This document shows positions 7,485-18,295 of a stretch of DNA of 64,000 nucleotides, one piece after another (positions within the stretch are counted from its first letter, which is position 1; each line of letters opens with the position of its first letter). This DNA is from an uncultured Desulfobacterales bacterium (lineage in GTDB: Bacteria; Desulfobacterota; Desulfobacteria; Desulfobacterales; JAHEIW01). The stretch is from contig CAMYLV010000042.1 in assembly GCA_947259495.1 (NCBI GenBank), positions 1 to 64,000 on the forward strand, in the 5' to 3' direction. Under the pieces are notes generated by a model that worked only from the letters and a program-made list of their open reading frames with translations, was not told the DNA's origin and did not search any database. A program made the position numbers and the translations under genes.

Positions 7485-10400
7485 ATGATTCAAAATCAAG
7501 CAATAAATTCGCTGAAAGCCCTCGCAGAGCAGATACCGCAAAGAGCGGGCCGCATTGAATGTTATGGTCTGAATGGTTCCGACAGGGCGCTTCTGATCGC
7601 CAGACTTTACCAGCAACTTTGTATCCCTATTTTTGTCGTTACGCCTTCGATCAAGTTGGCTGAAACGCTTTTAGCAGATCTGCGATTTTTTAATCATACC
7701 CCTGATGTGCCCCTGTTTTTATTTCCGTCATACAACATATTACCATTTAAATTAATGGCATACCACAATGAAACGGCCGCCCGGCGGATTCATGCCCTTT
7801 ATCAATTGCTGGAATCCCGAACACCCCCGATTGTGGTTGCCGCCGCTGAAACCCTGTTGCAAAGAATTATTCCCAAGCAAGAGATCATCAATTATACGGA
7901 TTTGATTATGGCCGGCGAGGAAATCGACCGGGAGCGTCTAATCGAAAAGCTGATAGCCGGCGGGTATGCACATGCGGCCATCGTTGAGGAGCCAGGGGAT
8001 TTTTGTGTTCGAGGCGGAATTCTCGACATCTACTGCCCGCTTTATCCGGAGCCATTGCGAATCGAGTTTTTTGGAGATGTGGCAGAGTCCATCCGGCTTT
8101 TCTCGGCGGCCAGCCAGCGCACCATTCAATCCATATCTGAAGCTGTCATCCTTCCGGCCCGGGAGATGATTTTATACAAAACCCACCTGCCGCAGACAAT
8201 CAACCGCATCAGATCCCGGGCATCCGAGCTTGAAATCCCGCTGACCGAAATCAGAAGAATTGTCGATTCTATCAAACACGGCCAGGGATTTCCGGGGGTG
8301 GAAAATCTGATTTCGCTGGTTTATCCGGAACTGGACAGCGTTTTTGATTTCCTGCCGGACAATACGCTGGTGGTATCCATTTCAGATGAAGATCTGGAAA
8401 AATCGGTCAAGGCACAAGAAAATCATATTGCTGCGAATTATGAAGCCGCTTGCCTCGCAAAACATCTGTGTGTGGAACCGTCGAGCCTGTATTTGAGCGG
8501 GTCTCAAATCCAAACGCTGATCGCACAGCGTAAGCCACTGATTTTTAAAATGCTGGAGGTTCAAGGAAGCCAGCGGCAGAATCTTCCAGGTGACATGCGA
8601 TTTAAAGCGGTCGTCGAGGATAATACCGACATCGGTATACAGTTAAAAAATTATCAGGAGACAGAAAACCTTCTCAAACCACTGGCTGACTGGATTGACA
8701 AAAACAGGCGCAACGGATTGACCCCCCTCCTGGTTTGCCGAACCGAGACTCAGGCCCAAAGGTTAAAATCTCTGCTGATTCCTTATGGTTTCCAATTTAA
8801 AATGGCCGCTGCATTTGCGAGCGTGAATATTGAGCCAAACACGTTATGGCTTTGCCTGGGGCAGATCTCTGCGGGGTTTGTCTGGTCGGCGGAATCTCTG
8901 GCCATCATCACCGAAGCGGAAATTTTTGGATTGAGATCCCACCGTAAAAAAGCATTGCGTCCCGGGAGACCCTCTGAGCTGCTGGGCCTGCAGGATTTAA
9001 AAAAGAGCGATCTGGTCGTACACGTTGAGCATGGTATCGGGCGTTACGCGGGTCTGGTGAAGTTAAAAGTTGATGGACTCGCCAATGACTTTCTTGAGCT
9101 GGTCTACAAAGATGGAGACAAACTCTATCTGCCGGTTGACCGTATGAACATGGTTCAGCAATACATGGGGGTGGAAGGGATTGAGCCGGTCATTGATAAA
9201 ATGGGCGGCAATTCCTGGAAGCGCATCAAAGCACGAGTAAAACGCTCTGCCGAGAAGATTGCCGGTGAGCTTCTCAAATTGTATGCCACGCGAAAATACG
9301 AAAAAGGATTTGCGTTCAGTGCGGTTGACAACTATTTTCGTGATTTTGAAGCCGGATTTGAATATGAAGAGACGACCGACCAGGTCAACGCCATTGGGAT
9401 TGTGCTCGAAGATATGTATCGGTCAGCACCGATGGATCGACTGGTCTGCGGGGATGTCGGATACGGAAAAACAGAAGTGGCCCTGCGGGCGTCCTTTTTA
9501 GCAACCCATAACGGCAAACAGGTTGCGGTTCTGGTTCCAACAACCATACTGGCCGAGCAACATTATGCCACCTTTTGCAGACGTTATGAGCGCTACCCGA
9601 TCAACATCGCCTGCCTGAGCCGATTTCGCCCGTTGCGTGAACAAAAGCAGATTGTGGCGGACCTAAGAGCCGGCAAGCTGGATATTGTCATCGGAACACA
9701 CCGCTTGCTGCAAAAAGATATCGCATTTAAAGATCTGGGATTACTTGTGCTGGATGAAGAGCAACGTTTTGGTGTCCGTCATAAAGAAAAGTTGAAGAAA
9801 TTTAAGCACAATGTGGATGTGCTGGCACTCACGGCCACACCGATTCCGCGAACCCTGCATATGTCGCTGGTGGGTATCCGCGACATCAGCATAATTTCGA
9901 CACCACCGGAATTTCGGCAATCGATTATCACCACCATCTCTGAATTTGATGAAGAATTGATCATCGAGGCCATTCGAAAGGAGCTACGGCGCCGAGGGCA
10001 GATCTTCTTTGTTCACAACAATATTCAAAGTATCCGCAAAACCGCGCGGAAACTGCAGCAACTGGTGCCGGAAGTCAGATTGGAAATAGCCCATGGCCGG
10101 ATGAGTGAAAATGAGCTTGAGCAGGTCATGTATCGTTTTTTCAACAAGGAATTTGACATGCTGGTTTGCACGACGATCATCGAGTCCGGGCTGGATGTCC
10201 CTTCAGCCAACACCATCATCGTTAATCGGGCCGATCGTTTCGGGCTGGCGCAGATTTATCAGTTGCGCGGGCGCGTCGGCCGCTCAGATGAGCAGGCTTA
10301 TGCGGTTTTGATTATCCCTCATGAAAGCATACTTACCTCGGATGCCCGCAAGCGGCTCAAGGTCCTCATGGAACACAGCGATTTAGGCTCCGGTTTTCAA

Positions 10401-11000
10401 ATCGCGATGAACGATCTGAAAATTCGTGGCGGCGGAACCATTCTGGGTGCTTCTCAATCCGGCCATATCGCCGCTGTCGGTTACGATATGTTTTTAAAGC
10501 TGATGGAAAATGCTGTCTCCGAATTAAAAGGCCACGCGCCCATCGTACCGCTGGATCCTGAAATTAATGTTCGCCTGTCTGCCTTTTTATCAGAATCCTA
10601 TATCCCCGATATTGACCAGCGGATGGCGGCATACCGGCGGCTAGCCCGCATGACCGAACTCCAGGAGGTTACCGATTTTAAAAATGAGCTCATCGATCGT
10701 TACGGGAAACCGCCCGGAGAAGCCAACAATCTTCTATTTAAGATTGTTTTAAAAATCTTATCCAAGAAGGCCGGGATTGCCAAATTGGATTTGTCAGATC
10801 GACAGATGCATCTCCAATTCTCCGCCGCGCACCTGAAAAACACCCGGGCGCTGGTGGAATTGATCCAATCGGCCCCCCGCCGCTACGAACTAACACCGGG
10901 ACAGGTTTTGAAAGTAAAATTGGCGCATGATCATGGCGGTAGTCATCTGGGTTATGCCAAAAATATATTGAAAGATATTATAGAGCGTGTTAAAAATTAA
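7485..11000 (+). CDS. mfd: Transcription-repair coupling factor
   Basis: A full-length Mfd (1171 aa from ATG 7485; an in-frame TTG at 7479 would add two residues). It releases RNA polymerase stalled at DNA lesions and recruits UvrA. The order of parts is: UvrB-like N-terminal module, CarD-like RNA-polymerase interaction domain (about 495-560, beginning [15 protein letters not shown]), RecG-like translocase with Walker A GDVGYGKT (656-663) and the DEEQ helicase box (757-760), a [11 protein letters not shown]-type motif (LTATPIPRT), a QLRGRVGR motif and a C-terminal TRCF domain. No obvious Shine-Dalgarno. It heads a plus-strand run into the surA-like genes, 40 bp downstream. Confidence 0.97.
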   Translation: MIQNQAINSLKALAEQIPQRAGRIECYGLNGSDRALLIARLYQQLCIPIFVVTPSIKLAETLLADLRFFNHTPDVPLFLFPSYNILPFKLMAYHNETAARRIHALYQLLESRTPPIVVAAAETLLQRIIPKQEIINYTDLIMAGEEIDRERLIEKLIAGGYAHAAIVEEPGDFCVRGGILDIYCPLYPEPLRIEFFGDVAESIRLFSAASQRTIQSISEAVILPAREMILYKTHLPQTINRIRSRASELEIPLTEIRRIVDSIKHGQGFPGVENLISLVYPELDSVFDFLPDNTLVVSISDEDLEKSVKAQENHIAANYEAACLAKHLCVEPSSLYLSGSQIQTLIAQRKPLIFKMLEVQGSQRQNLPGDMRFKAVVEDNTDIGIQLKNYQETENLLKPLADWIDKNRRNGLTPLLVCRTETQAQRLKSLLIPYGFQFKMAAAFASVNIEPNTLWLCLGQISAGFVWSAESLAIITEAEIFGLRSHRKKALRPGRPSELLGLQDLKKSDLVVHVEHGIGRYAGLVKLKVDGLANDFLELVYKDGDKLYLPVDRMNMVQQYMGVEGIEPVIDKMGGNSWKRIKARVKRSAEKIAGELLKLYATRKYEKGFAFSAVDNYFRDFEAGFEYEETTDQVNAIGIVLEDMYRSAPMDRLVCGDVGYGKTEVALRASFLATHNGKQVAVLVPTTILAEQHYATFCRRYERYPINIACLSRFRPLREQKQIVADLRAGKLDIVIGTHRLLQKDIAFKDLGLLVLDEEQRFGVRHKEKLKKFKHNVDVLALTATPIPRTLHMSLVGIRDISIISTPPEFRQSIITTISEFDEELIIEAIRKELRRRGQIFFVHNNIQSIRKTARKLQQLVPEVRLEIAHGRMSENELEQVMYRFFNKEFDMLVCTTIIESGLDVPSANTIIVNRADRFGLAQIYQLRGRVGRSDEQAYAVLIIPHESILTSDARKRLKVLMEHSDLGSGFQIAMNDLKIRGGGTILGASQSGHIAAVGYDMFLKLMENAVSELKGHAPIVPLDPEINVRLSAFLSESYIPDIDQRMAAYRRLARMTELQEVTDFKNELIDRYGKPPGEANNLLFKIVLKILSKKAGIAKLDLSDRQMHLQFSAAHLKNTRALVELIQSAPRRYELTPGQVLKVKLAHDHGGSHLGYAKNILKDIIERVKN

Positions 11001-11042
11001 AGTTTAATAGAAACGCTCAAATTATGGTCAAATGAGTTATAC

Positions 11043-11789
11043 ATGACAAAAATTTTTCCGTTAACAATTTGGTTGCTTGGCGCGCTTTTACTTTTGGGTC
11101 TGTTCGCGGGCTGCATGAATTCAGGATCAGACTCCGGCAATGAACCCTTGATTCGTGTTCGTGACCGGGTGCTCACGGTTCTGGAGTTCAATAAGGCATT
11201 TGAATTTATCCGAATAGCTTATCCGCAGAACTTAAAGGATGACCCTGAGGATCTGAGAAACGCCCAGGAGCGCCTTTTAAACCAGCTGACAGTTGAAATG
11301 ATTATCCTTGAGAGAGCTGAAGAACTGGGGCTTTCTATTTCCGACGAGGAGATCGCTAAAGCCGTAAGCGACATCAAAAGCGACTATCCTGAAGACACTT
11401 TTGAAAAAACGCTGCTGAAGACCGCTGTTTCTTACGAATTATGGGAAGCCCGTTTAAAAAATAGATTGCTGATGCAAAAGGTGGTTGATAACGAACTTAA
11501 AGATCAAATCATCATTACGCCTGAAGATATTGCCAGCTATTATGAACGCAACATAAAAACCCGGGCTCCCGAGGCTGAAGCGGCGGCTCCCAAAGATGAC
11601 ATGAACGAAATTATTATAAAATATCTGCGACGGGAAAAAGCAGAGCAGGCTTACAAAATATGGATCAATAATCTTAAGCAAAACTACAGTATCGAAATCG
11701 ACACTGTCCGATGGGAAAAAATCAGCGGTTCTCAATACCAGCAGGATCAGAATCTGGAAGATTTGGATTTAACCCAAAAACCTGAGTGA
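11043..11789 (+). CDS. SurA_N-type lipoprotein chaperone
   Basis: A 248-residue exported lipoprotein. A 20-residue hydrophobic signal ends in lipobox LFAGC (Cys23). The body is helical and matches the SurA/PpiD N-terminal chaperone fold (VRDRVLTVLEFNKAF..., LLNQLTVEMIILERAEELGLSISDEEIAKAV). It has no parvulin isomerase domain, so it should act as a holding chaperone for outer-membrane or secreted proteins. It lies 42 bp after mfd and 39 bp before a second SurA-like gene, a tandem arrangement that suggests cooperation. The exact name (PrsA-like) is uncertain. Confidence 0.8.
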   Translation: MTKIFPLTIWLLGALLLLGLFAGCMNSGSDSGNEPLIRVRDRVLTVLEFNKAFEFIRIAYPQNLKDDPEDLRNAQERLLNQLTVEMIILERAEELGLSISDEEIAKAVSDIKSDYPEDTFEKTLLKTAVSYELWEARLKNRLLMQKVVDNELKDQIIITPEDIASYYERNIKTRAPEAEAAAPKDDMNEIIIKYLRREKAEQAYKIWINNLKQNYSIEIDTVRWEKISGSQYQQDQNLEDLDLTQKPE

Positions 11790-11828
11790 CGTATTTTCGG
11801 ATAAAAATTGCAGCTGTATCCAGAAAAG

Positions 11829-12818
11829 ATGACGTTTTTTTTATTTTTAAATGTATTGTGTCTGCTGACCTTGAATGGCGTTCTTTTTGCAAATGACGTT
11901 CAAGCAGATGAGCCCGCTGTTGTCGATCGCATTGTCGCGGTTGTCAATGATGAAATCATAACTCTTTTTGATCTAAATAAGACCTTGCAGCCGTATGAAG
12001 AAAATATCCAGGCCCTCGGTTACGCGCCTGAGAAGAAACGTGAAACGCTTTTTAAGTTACGCGCTGATCTGCTCAACAGTCTTGTCGATCAAAAACTGGC
12101 AGACCAACAAATCAAGAAAAATAATATTAAAGTCAGTACCAAACAGGTAGATATGGCGATAGAGCGAATAAAAGAAATGCGTTCTTATACCGATGAAGAC
12201 CTGAGAGCAGGGTTGGCCGAGCAGGGCTTAACCATGGAAGAATATCGTGAAAACCTAAAGCAGCAACTGTTAAGAACCAACCTGGTTAATCGTGAAGTCA
12301 AATCAAAAATCGTCGTGACCAATGAAGAAATTAAAAAATATTACAATGCCCACCCTGACAAGTATGCCGGTCAAACAAAATACCACATTTGGAATATAGC
12401 GATCCGGTTTCCCCAGTATGCCGATGCTGCCCAAAAACAAAAAGCCTCGGGAAAAATGGAGGCTGTCTTGGCGCAACTAAAGCAAGGACGCTCGTTTGAA
12501 TCCCTGGCAAATGAAGCCCCGAACGCCCCGGGGATGCTTGAAGGGGCGGATCTGGGTTTGTACCAGCTGGACGAACTGTCGCCTGAGCTGCAAGATGCTG
12601 TAAAAAATATGAAAGCGGGGCAATACAGCTCAATTTTAAGGTCCGCCACTGGGTATCAAATTATCTATATTGAAGAAACACTTGCGACAGATCCTAAAGC
12701 CATTTCTGACGCTAAAAATGAGATTGAGGATATTTTGTATAATGAAGCGGTTAACAATCGCTACAATACCTGGTTAAGTGAGCTCCGCAAACGGTCGCAC
12801 ATCAAGATTATTAAATAA
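11829..12818 (+). CDS. surA: Periplasmic peptidyl-prolyl isomerase (SurA-like)
   Basis: About 330 residues from ATG 11829; an upstream TTG at 11808 would place extra polar residues before the signal peptide, so ATG is preferred. The signal peptide (MTFFLFLNVLCLLTLNGVLFA) is followed by a SurA N-terminal domain with VDRIVAVVNDEIIT near its start, then one parvulin domain (about 180-285; YHIWNIAIRFP..., DLGLYQLDELSPELQDAVKNMKAGQYS). One rotamase domain rather than the two of E. coli SurA. Role: folding of outer-membrane proteins. Part of the mfd-recO run. Confidence 0.88.
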   Translation: MTFFLFLNVLCLLTLNGVLFANDVQADEPAVVDRIVAVVNDEIITLFDLNKTLQPYEENIQALGYAPEKKRETLFKLRADLLNSLVDQKLADQQIKKNNIKVSTKQVDMAIERIKEMRSYTDEDLRAGLAEQGLTMEEYRENLKQQLLRTNLVNREVKSKIVVTNEEIKKYYNAHPDKYAGQTKYHIWNIAIRFPQYADAAQKQKASGKMEAVLAQLKQGRSFESLANEAPNAPGMLEGADLGLYQLDELSPELQDAVKNMKAGQYSSILRSATGYQIIYIEETLATDPKAISDAKNEIEDILYNEAVNNRYNTWLSELRKRSHIKIIK

Positions 12819-12867
12819 TGCTTTAGTTAGTTATTAGAACATAACTGAACTGCGCTTCCTATTAAAT

Positions 12868-13605
12868 ATGAAACCTGAAAAAGAATCTTTTTTATTTGGA
12901 TATTATCTTCAGTCGATAAGGCTTGAAAAGAAGATAACGTTGGAAACAGTAGCCGAAGAGACCCGCATTGCAATCAGCAATTTGACGCTGATCGAAAAAG
13001 AGGATCTCGAATCGCTTCCGGATTCAGTATTTGTAAAGGGGTTTCTGCGTTCTTATGCAAAGGCCATCGGGGCTGACGGGAACGAGGCCGTCAGGCTTTA
13101 CGAAGCCCGGCTCAATATGGAAAGTCGGTTGGACGAAGTCGGGCGCGTGTCGCCCAAATCAACGCTTTCTCCCTGGCGCAATCTGATGTTGTCGATTATC
13201 GCTGTTTTGGGTCTGATCGCCTTATCTTTGTATGGTGTTTCTTATTTCCAACATCAGACACCGCTGCATGAAGGCACCGAAATTTCAGGCGACAGCGAAA
13301 ATCCGCCCGAAACACGTTCCGCGAACCGGAACCCGTCAGATACGAAAACAGGAATCCCACCTGAAGCGCTCACAAAATTGGTGCTGCAAATAAACGCCCT
13401 TGAAGACACATGGGTGAAAATCATCGTGGACAATCAAGAACCCAAAGAATACAATTTGCGCGCCGGGGATCAGCTGGAAGAAGAAGCATCCACGGGTTAT
13501 AATCTGCTGATTGGCAACGCCAGTGGCCTTGAAATGAAACTTAACGGCGAATCCGTAGCAATTTCCGGCAAAGTAGGTGAAATCGTCAACATTCAGCTTC
13601 CTTGA
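12868..13605 (+). CDS. RodZ-like membrane protein (HTH-TM-DUF4115)
   Basis: 245 residues. A cytoplasmic XRE-type HTH (about 10-75; LGYYLQSIRLEKKITLETVAEETRI-like) matches RodZ. A single membrane helix (107-126), a Pro/Ser/Thr-rich linker and a C-terminal DUF4115-type beta domain (about 170-245; LVLQINALEDTWVKIIVDN) follow. RodZ links MreB filaments to the cell-wall elongation machinery. No mreB lies in the window. The link to mfd-surA-mgtE-recO looks like operon position only. Confidence 0.88.
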   Translation: MKPEKESFLFGYYLQSIRLEKKITLETVAEETRIAISNLTLIEKEDLESLPDSVFVKGFLRSYAKAIGADGNEAVRLYEARLNMESRLDEVGRVSPKSTLSPWRNLMLSIIAVLGLIALSLYGVSYFQHQTPLHEGTEISGDSENPPETRSANRNPSDTKTGIPPEALTKLVLQINALEDTWVKIIVDNQEPKEYNLRAGDQLEEEASTGYNLLIGNASGLEMKLNGESVAISGKVGEIVNIQLP

Positions 13606-13636
13606 AACTTTACGGGAAAGAACCTCATTTTAAAAG

Positions 13637-14989
13637 ATGCAAACCGATCGCACCAGGGTATTAGTGGACAGCATTAAACGGCTCCTAAGGCGCAGGGCGG
13701 CGACACACCTGAGCAATATTATCGCCAAAACCCATGCGGCGGACCTGTCCGTTGTTTTCCGTTCGTTGTCGATTTCGCAGCAGCACCAATTATTCAATTT
13801 GGTCACGGATATCGAGCAAAAAGGGATTTTGTTCAGAGAACTGGATGTCGATACATTTTTAGACCTCATCGAAGGAATTCAACTGGATGACCTCGTTGAA
13901 GTTTTTGAACAGATGCCCAATGACGATGTGGCGGATCTGTTGGAGCGCTTGCCCGAAGAAAAAGCCGATGCCATCCTGGAAAAAATGAAAAAGGCGGAGT
14001 CGGAAGAGGTCGAAGATCTGCTGCGTTATGAGAAGGACACCGCCGGTGGCATCATGGTACCGGATTTCATTGCCCTGGCAGAAGATACGACTGCAAAGGA
14101 AGCCATCGAAGCTCTGCAGAAAGAATATTCTGATGTTGAGATGCCTTTTTATCTTTATGTCGTCGATGATTACGGCAAGCTGGTCGGCGTCAGTTCTTTG
14201 CGCCAGCTCGTACTGGTACGACCTGAAACACCGCTTAAAGCGTTTATGGCAACCGACGTATTTTCCGTTCAAACCGACATGGATCAGGAGGAAGTCGCCA
14301 AAATCGTCGCCCGTTATGACATTTTAGCGGTACCGGTGGTAGACGATACAAACCGGCTGGTGGGTATCGTAACGGTTGATGACGTCATCGACATCTTTCG
14401 ACGCGAAGCCACTGAGGACATATTGAAGATGGCGGGTGTGGGCGAAGAATTTGTCGAAACCAAGTCGGTCCTGAAAAGCACACGCATTCGGTTGCCCTGG
14501 CTTTTTGCCAGTTGTGTGGGCGGTATTGTTGCATTTTTTATCATCGGCAAATTTGAAGGCTCTCTGGCCAAAATTGCTACGCTGGCGGCCTTTATTCCCG
14601 TCATTATGGGCATGGGTGGTAATATCGGCACTCAGTCCTCAACCATTATCGTTCGGGGTATTGCAACGGGCCGAATCGATATCCGGGACTTTTGGTCTGT
14701 CCTTTTCAAGGAATTGGCGATCGGCGTTATTTTAGGCGTCATTTATGGATTAATTATCGGCGCTGTCGCGCAGGTGCGTTATAGCACGGCAGCTCTGGCT
14801 TTCTCAGTTGGCCTTGCGGTCATCAGCTCAATGTCGGTAGCCGCCCTGGTCGGCTCGCTGGTCCCAATGGCTTTTGCGCGAATCCATATTGATCCGGCTG
14901 TCGCGACCGGACCTTTTGTCACGACGGCCATTGATATCATCAGCGTTTCGTTTTATTTTATGATTGCCACCGCGCTGCTGGGTCTTTGA
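13637..14989 (+). CDS. mgtE: Mg2+ transporter MgtE
   Basis: 450 residues, normal family length. N-terminal superhelical MgtE_N domain (about 40-140; DLVEVFEQMPNDDVADLLERLPEEKA), paired CBS domains (about 140-265) that sense Mg2+, a plug helix and five membrane helices (about 285-450). The pore signature PVIMGMGGNIGTQSS is present. Homodimeric Mg2+ channel. Starts 31 bp after rodZ and overlaps or abuts recO at its end. No Mg2+-sensing leader RNA is possible in this short spacer, so control would be at the protein level. Confidence 0.95.
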   Translation: MQTDRTRVLVDSIKRLLRRRAATHLSNIIAKTHAADLSVVFRSLSISQQHQLFNLVTDIEQKGILFRELDVDTFLDLIEGIQLDDLVEVFEQMPNDDVADLLERLPEEKADAILEKMKKAESEEVEDLLRYEKDTAGGIMVPDFIALAEDTTAKEAIEALQKEYSDVEMPFYLYVVDDYGKLVGVSSLRQLVLVRPETPLKAFMATDVFSVQTDMDQEEVAKIVARYDILAVPVVDDTNRLVGIVTVDDVIDIFRREATEDILKMAGVGEEFVETKSVLKSTRIRLPWLFASCVGGIVAFFIIGKFEGSLAKIATLAAFIPVIMGMGGNIGTQSSTIIVRGIATGRIDIRDFWSVLFKELAIGVILGVIYGLIIGAVAQVRYSTAALAFSVGLAVISSMSVAALVGSLVPMAFARIHIDPAVATGPFVTTAIDIISVSFYFMIATALLGL

Positions 14990-14993
14990 TTGC

Positions 14994-15767
14994 ATGTCAG
15001 TTTTTTCCACGCCTGCCATTTTACTCCGCAGACTCGATTACGGGGATTTCGATCTCATCCTGACCTTATTGTCCTTGCGGCGGGGTAAAATATCGCTAAT
15101 CGCAAAATCTGCCAAAAAAAGTAGAAAACGATTTGCAGGTATTCTGGAGCTTTTTTCGCTCGTTGACGTCGTCGCCAGCACGGGCAGGGGGCGTGGTCTT
15201 GCTGTCCTGCAGGAAGCGGCCCTAAAATCTCCCTTCAGCACGATTCGCAGCGATATCAAGAAAACTGCTTATGCCAGTTACTGGTGTGAGTTGCTCCACA
15301 ACTGGCTCGAAGAAAACCAGGAACAAGTTCAACTTTACCATCTATTAAAATATGTCCTCGGTCAGCTTGACAGCGGCACCTCTACGGCAGCCGAATTAAG
15401 CGCCTTATTTCAAATGCGGCTGCTCTATCTTTCCGGACATCGCCCTAACTTGCAGCAATGTGCGCGTTGTCGTAAGCACCTTGACACCATTGAGGCCCAT
15501 CAAGTCGTTTTTGATATTTCCAAGGGCGCCATCCTGTGCCATGGATGTGCATCCGGCTCCGGTGGCCACATCCGGCTTTCGAAAGGAACGATAAAACAAC
15601 TGATCTGGTTTGAAAACGGGGATCTGAAAAAAGCCTCCAGAGTCCGATTCGGCGCCAAGGCCCTCAATGAAAGCCTGGAATTGCTTGAGGCATTCGTGCC
15701 TTATATTCTTGGGATGCAACCGCGCAGTCTTAAGTTTTTGAGACAGATACGAAAACCAGTAAGTTAG
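14994..15767 (+). CDS. recO: DNA repair protein RecO
   Basis: 257 residues from ATG 14994, 5 bp after the mgtE stop. A longer reading from 14964 would overlap mgtE and add an unlikely Cys-rich leader. The N-terminal OB fold (STPAILLRRLDYGDFDLILTLLS, RGKISLIAKSAKK) and a C-terminal zinc site with CARC and CHGC pairs are diagnostic. RecO loads RecA on SSB-coated DNA in the RecFOR pathway. Last gene of the mfd run; a family A element lies 90 bp downstream. Confidence 0.93.
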   Translation: MSVFSTPAILLRRLDYGDFDLILTLLSLRRGKISLIAKSAKKSRKRFAGILELFSLVDVVASTGRGRGLAVLQEAALKSPFSTIRSDIKKTAYASYWCELLHNWLEENQEQVQLYHLLKYVLGQLDSGTSTAAELSALFQMRLLYLSGHRPNLQQCARCRKHLDTIEAHQVVFDISKGAILCHGCASGSGGHIRLSKGTIKQLIWFENGDLKKASRVRFGAKALNESLELLEAFVPYILGMQPRSLKFLRQIRKPVS

Positions 15768-15855
15768 GAATTCAGGAATTCTGGTATTCTGAACTGTGAC
15801 GTTTTACAGGGAAATTATAAAAGCTAACCACGAAAGCACGAAATTTTATTTTATA

Positions 15856-16016
15856 CGGTTATGCAGAAAGCCCAAGTTAGTTTCTTTCAACCACGAAGGG
15901 CACGAAGGACCCGAAGAGGGGGCGTCAACTTATTCATCCTGCCTTTGTGATCTTCGTGATCTTCGTGGTGAGATCACTATCGGACGTAAACGACTGGAAC
16001 TTTCCAGATAACCACA
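15856..16016 (+). mobile_element. Family A element, copy 4, with perfect 10-bp target duplication
   Basis: About 161 bp, from CGGTTATGCAGAAAG to CAGATAACCACA. It is flanked on both sides by TTATTTTATA (15846-15855 and 16017-16026), a perfect 10-bp direct repeat. Sits between recO and the GHMP kinase. Frames through it read as NHEGHEGPEE-like peptides, which are spurious. Confidence 0.88.
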
Positions 16017-16064
16017 TTATTTTATAATTCCTAATTCGCGCTTTCGTGATAAATTATTTTACTT

Positions 16065-17123
16065 ATGGCGAATAAATTCAAACGTATCCTTGAAAATGAA
16101 CCCATTGAAGCGTCGGCGCCGTGCCGCATCGATATGGGAGGCACATTGGACATTCGTACATTTTATTACCCTCTGCGGCATTTGTCTCCCTGCACCTTTA
16201 ATATTGCTGTAGGACTCAGAACCCGGGTGCGGCTGATGCCCTATCACAAGGATCGCATAAAAATCTCCTCAAAAGGATTTGAAAGTGCGGAATTTACCAT
16301 CAGCCGGGCGCCATACACGCATCCACTGGGTCTGATGTTTGCGGCCGGGGTATATTTCAACGCCAAAAATGTGCATATCCGGATTGAATCCGAATCACCG
16401 CCACGCAGTGCCCTGGGAGGCTCATCAGCAGCAGTTGCCGCACTGATCGCCGCCTTTTCAACGTTATGGCATAAGGCAGCTTCAACCCGACCGCTGACCC
16501 GGCACCAAATTGCAATTCTGGCCCATGGACTGGAGGAAAGTGTTGCCGGGGTACCCTGTGGCTTTCAGGATCAGCTGGCCGCCATATATGGGGGTGCTAA
16601 TGTCTGGGAATGGCCGACGGGCATTGACCGCCCGCAATTCAGAAAAAAAGTGGTTGTACCCAAAAGATTGCATAAAAATCTTGAAAAGCACCTGCTTGTG
16701 GCATACTGCGGAAAACCACATGTTTCCAAAGATATTAACAGCCGCTGGGTCCAGCAATTTCTTAAAGGACGATTTCGGCACCTCTGGGCCGAAATCGTTG
16801 CCTGTACCCGGCAGTTTGTCATGGCCCTGGCTGACCGAAATTATTCGCTGGCCGGTGAATTGATGAACCGGGAAACGGCCTTTCGCCAAAAAATGACACC
16901 GGACGTGCTCGACGATATCGGACTACAATTGGCAAAATCCGCGCGCACACACAATTGTGGTGCCCGATTTACGGGTGCCGGAGGCGGGGGCTGTATTTGG
17001 GCTCTGGGTGAAATTGAAAATATTGACAGACTAAAACCATTATGGGAAGAGATACTTTCATCTGAAAATGAGGCCCGCTTGCTGGATATAAAAATTGACT
17101 CGCAGGGGTTGGTGGTTCACTAA
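16065..17123 (+). CDS. GHMP-family sugar kinase
   Basis: 352 residues. The GHMP ATP-binding motif PRSALGGSSAAVAAL is at about 115-129, the N-terminal substrate motif is SAPCRIDMGGTLD (galactokinase/HddA-like), and C-terminal motif 3 is FTGAGGGGCIWAL. The family phosphorylates sugars such as galactose, heptose-7-phosphate or mevalonate-type substrates. The N-terminal motif favours a sugar such as a heptose or fucose, but the substrate cannot be fixed from sequence. It sits upstream of glyQS with a hairpin repeat between, so it is probably a separate unit. Confidence 0.85.
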   Translation: MANKFKRILENEPIEASAPCRIDMGGTLDIRTFYYPLRHLSPCTFNIAVGLRTRVRLMPYHKDRIKISSKGFESAEFTISRAPYTHPLGLMFAAGVYFNAKNVHIRIESESPPRSALGGSSAAVAALIAAFSTLWHKAASTRPLTRHQIAILAHGLEESVAGVPCGFQDQLAAIYGGANVWEWPTGIDRPQFRKKVVVPKRLHKNLEKHLLVAYCGKPHVSKDINSRWVQQFLKGRFRHLWAEIVACTRQFVMALADRNYSLAGELMNRETAFRQKMTPDVLDDIGLQLAKSARTHNCGARFTGAGGGGCIWALGEIENIDRLKPLWEEILSSENEARLLDIKIDSQGLVVH

Positions 17124-17215
17124 ATTTAGTGTTTGGTATTTAGTATTTAGTGTTTTGTGATGGCCAATGTATAGAACTAAACACAAAACACAAAACACTA
17201 ATCTGAAGGAAAAAG
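17124..17215. repeat. Intergenic hairpin of TTAGTGTTTTGTG-type words
   Basis: The left arm has near-tandem TTTAGTGTTT/TATTTAGT words and the right arm has AACACAAAACACTAA, the reverse complement of TTAGTGTTTTGTGTT. Fills the spacer between the GHMP kinase and glyQ. Non-coding. Confidence 0.65.
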
Positions 17216-17224
17216 GAAGGCGCA

Positions 17225-18100
17225 ATGTACTTTCAGGATGTAATTTTAGAACTGAACAAATTCTGGGCCCGCAAGGGCTGTGTGATGGTACAACCCTATG
17301 ATCTGGAAGTCGGCGCCGGAACATTTCATCCGGCCACGCTCTTAAAGGCGCTGGGTCCTGAACCGTGGAAGGTCGCTTATGTCCAGCCTTCCCGGCGTCC
17401 GACCGACGGGCGCTACGGCGACAATCCGAACCGATTGCAGCATTATTATCAGTATCAGGTTCTATTGAAACCATCCCCGTTTGATGTCCAAAAGCAATAC
17501 CTGCAGAGCATGAAGGTATTGGGTGTCGATCCGCTTGATCATGATATCCGGTTCGTGGAAGATGATTGGGAATCACCCACCCTGGGCGCCTCCGGCCTTG
17601 GATGGGAAGTCTGGTTGGATGGCATGGAGATCACCCAGTTTACCTATTTTCAAATGGCCGGCAGTATTGAATTGCATCCCATTTCCGTCGAGCTCACTTA
17701 CGGCCTGGAAAGAATTGCCATGTACCTGCAGGGGGTGGACAATGTCTATGATCTGCAATGGAATGCGGACGTCAAATACGGCGAGGTTCATCACCAGCAG
17801 GAAGTTGAGCAGTCGACCTATAATTTTGAAAAAGCCGACGTGCCCGTCTTGTTTGATCTGTTTAAAAAGTACGAAAGGGAATCCATGCGGCAGATCGAAG
17901 CCGGGCTGGTTTTGCCGGCGTACGAATACTGCCTGAAGTGTTCTCATACCTTTAACCTCCTCGATGCGCGCGGCGCCATCAGTGTGACCGAAAGGACCGG
18001 TTATATCGCCCGAATACGAAATCTTGCAAGGGACAGCGCAGAGGCGTATTCGAAACAGCGTGAAGATATGGGCTATCCGCTGCTCAATAAATTAACTTAA
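17225..18100 (+). CDS. glyQ: Glycyl-tRNA synthetase alpha subunit
   Basis: 291 residues, the catalytic (class II aminoacylation) subunit of the bacterial alpha2beta2 Gly[16 protein letters not shown], the [17 protein letters not shown] block, the [15 protein letters not shown] block and [13 protein letters not shown] are highly conserved family segments. AAGGAAGG about 5 nt before the ATG is the ribosome binding site. The beta subunit follows after a 202-bp spacer rather than the usual few bases, because a hairpin repeat separates them. Confidence 0.97.
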   Translation: MYFQDVILELNKFWARKGCVMVQPYDLEVGAGTFHPATLLKALGPEPWKVAYVQPSRRPTDGRYGDNPNRLQHYYQYQVLLKPSPFDVQKQYLQSMKVLGVDPLDHDIRFVEDDWESPTLGASGLGWEVWLDGMEITQFTYFQMAGSIELHPISVELTYGLERIAMYLQGVDNVYDLQWNADVKYGEVHHQQEVEQSTYNFEKADVPVLFDLFKKYERESMRQIEAGLVLPAYEYCLKCSHTFNLLDARGAISVTERTGYIARIRNLARDSAEAYSKQREDMGYPLLNKLT

Positions 18101-18104
18101 AAGG

Positions 18105-18295
18105 TTCCAGGGTTCAACGTTCAAAGGTTCAGGGTTAGAAAACAGAAGACAGATATCAGAGATCAGAGGACAGAAAACAAGTAAGGTCATTCATTACTCA
18201 GTTTTTAGCATCTGTCTTCCGTCATCTGACATCTGATCTCTGACACATGGAAACCTCTGAACCCAGAACCCTGAACCTCTGAACCCGGGAGTTGA
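18105..18295. repeat. Large word-repeat hairpin between glyQ and glyS
   Basis: Nested inverted repeats. The outer arms are GGTTCAGGGTT / AACCCTGAACC words, and the inner arms are GAAGACAGATATCAGAGATCAGAGG / CATCTGACATCTGATCTCTGAC-type words. It could fold into a long RNA stem inside the glyQS transcript and may change the relative output of the two subunits. Confidence 0.7.

Noticed and set aside
7297-7488. 63-aa plus-strand ORF (MRSRTADLSITNAL...)
   Set aside because: Runs through the tRNA-Thr gene in antisense; a familiar tRNA-derived false ORF.
14964-14993. Longer start for RecO inside mgtE
   Set aside because: Adds MPPRCWVFDC with no family match; ATG 14994 starts the conserved OB fold.
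15796-16011. 71-aa plus-strand ORF reading NHEGHEGPEEG; similar ORFs at 23100-23315 and 24937-25134
   Set aside because: They are translations of family A repeats; the same peptide appears wherever the element occurs and it has no ribosome binding site.
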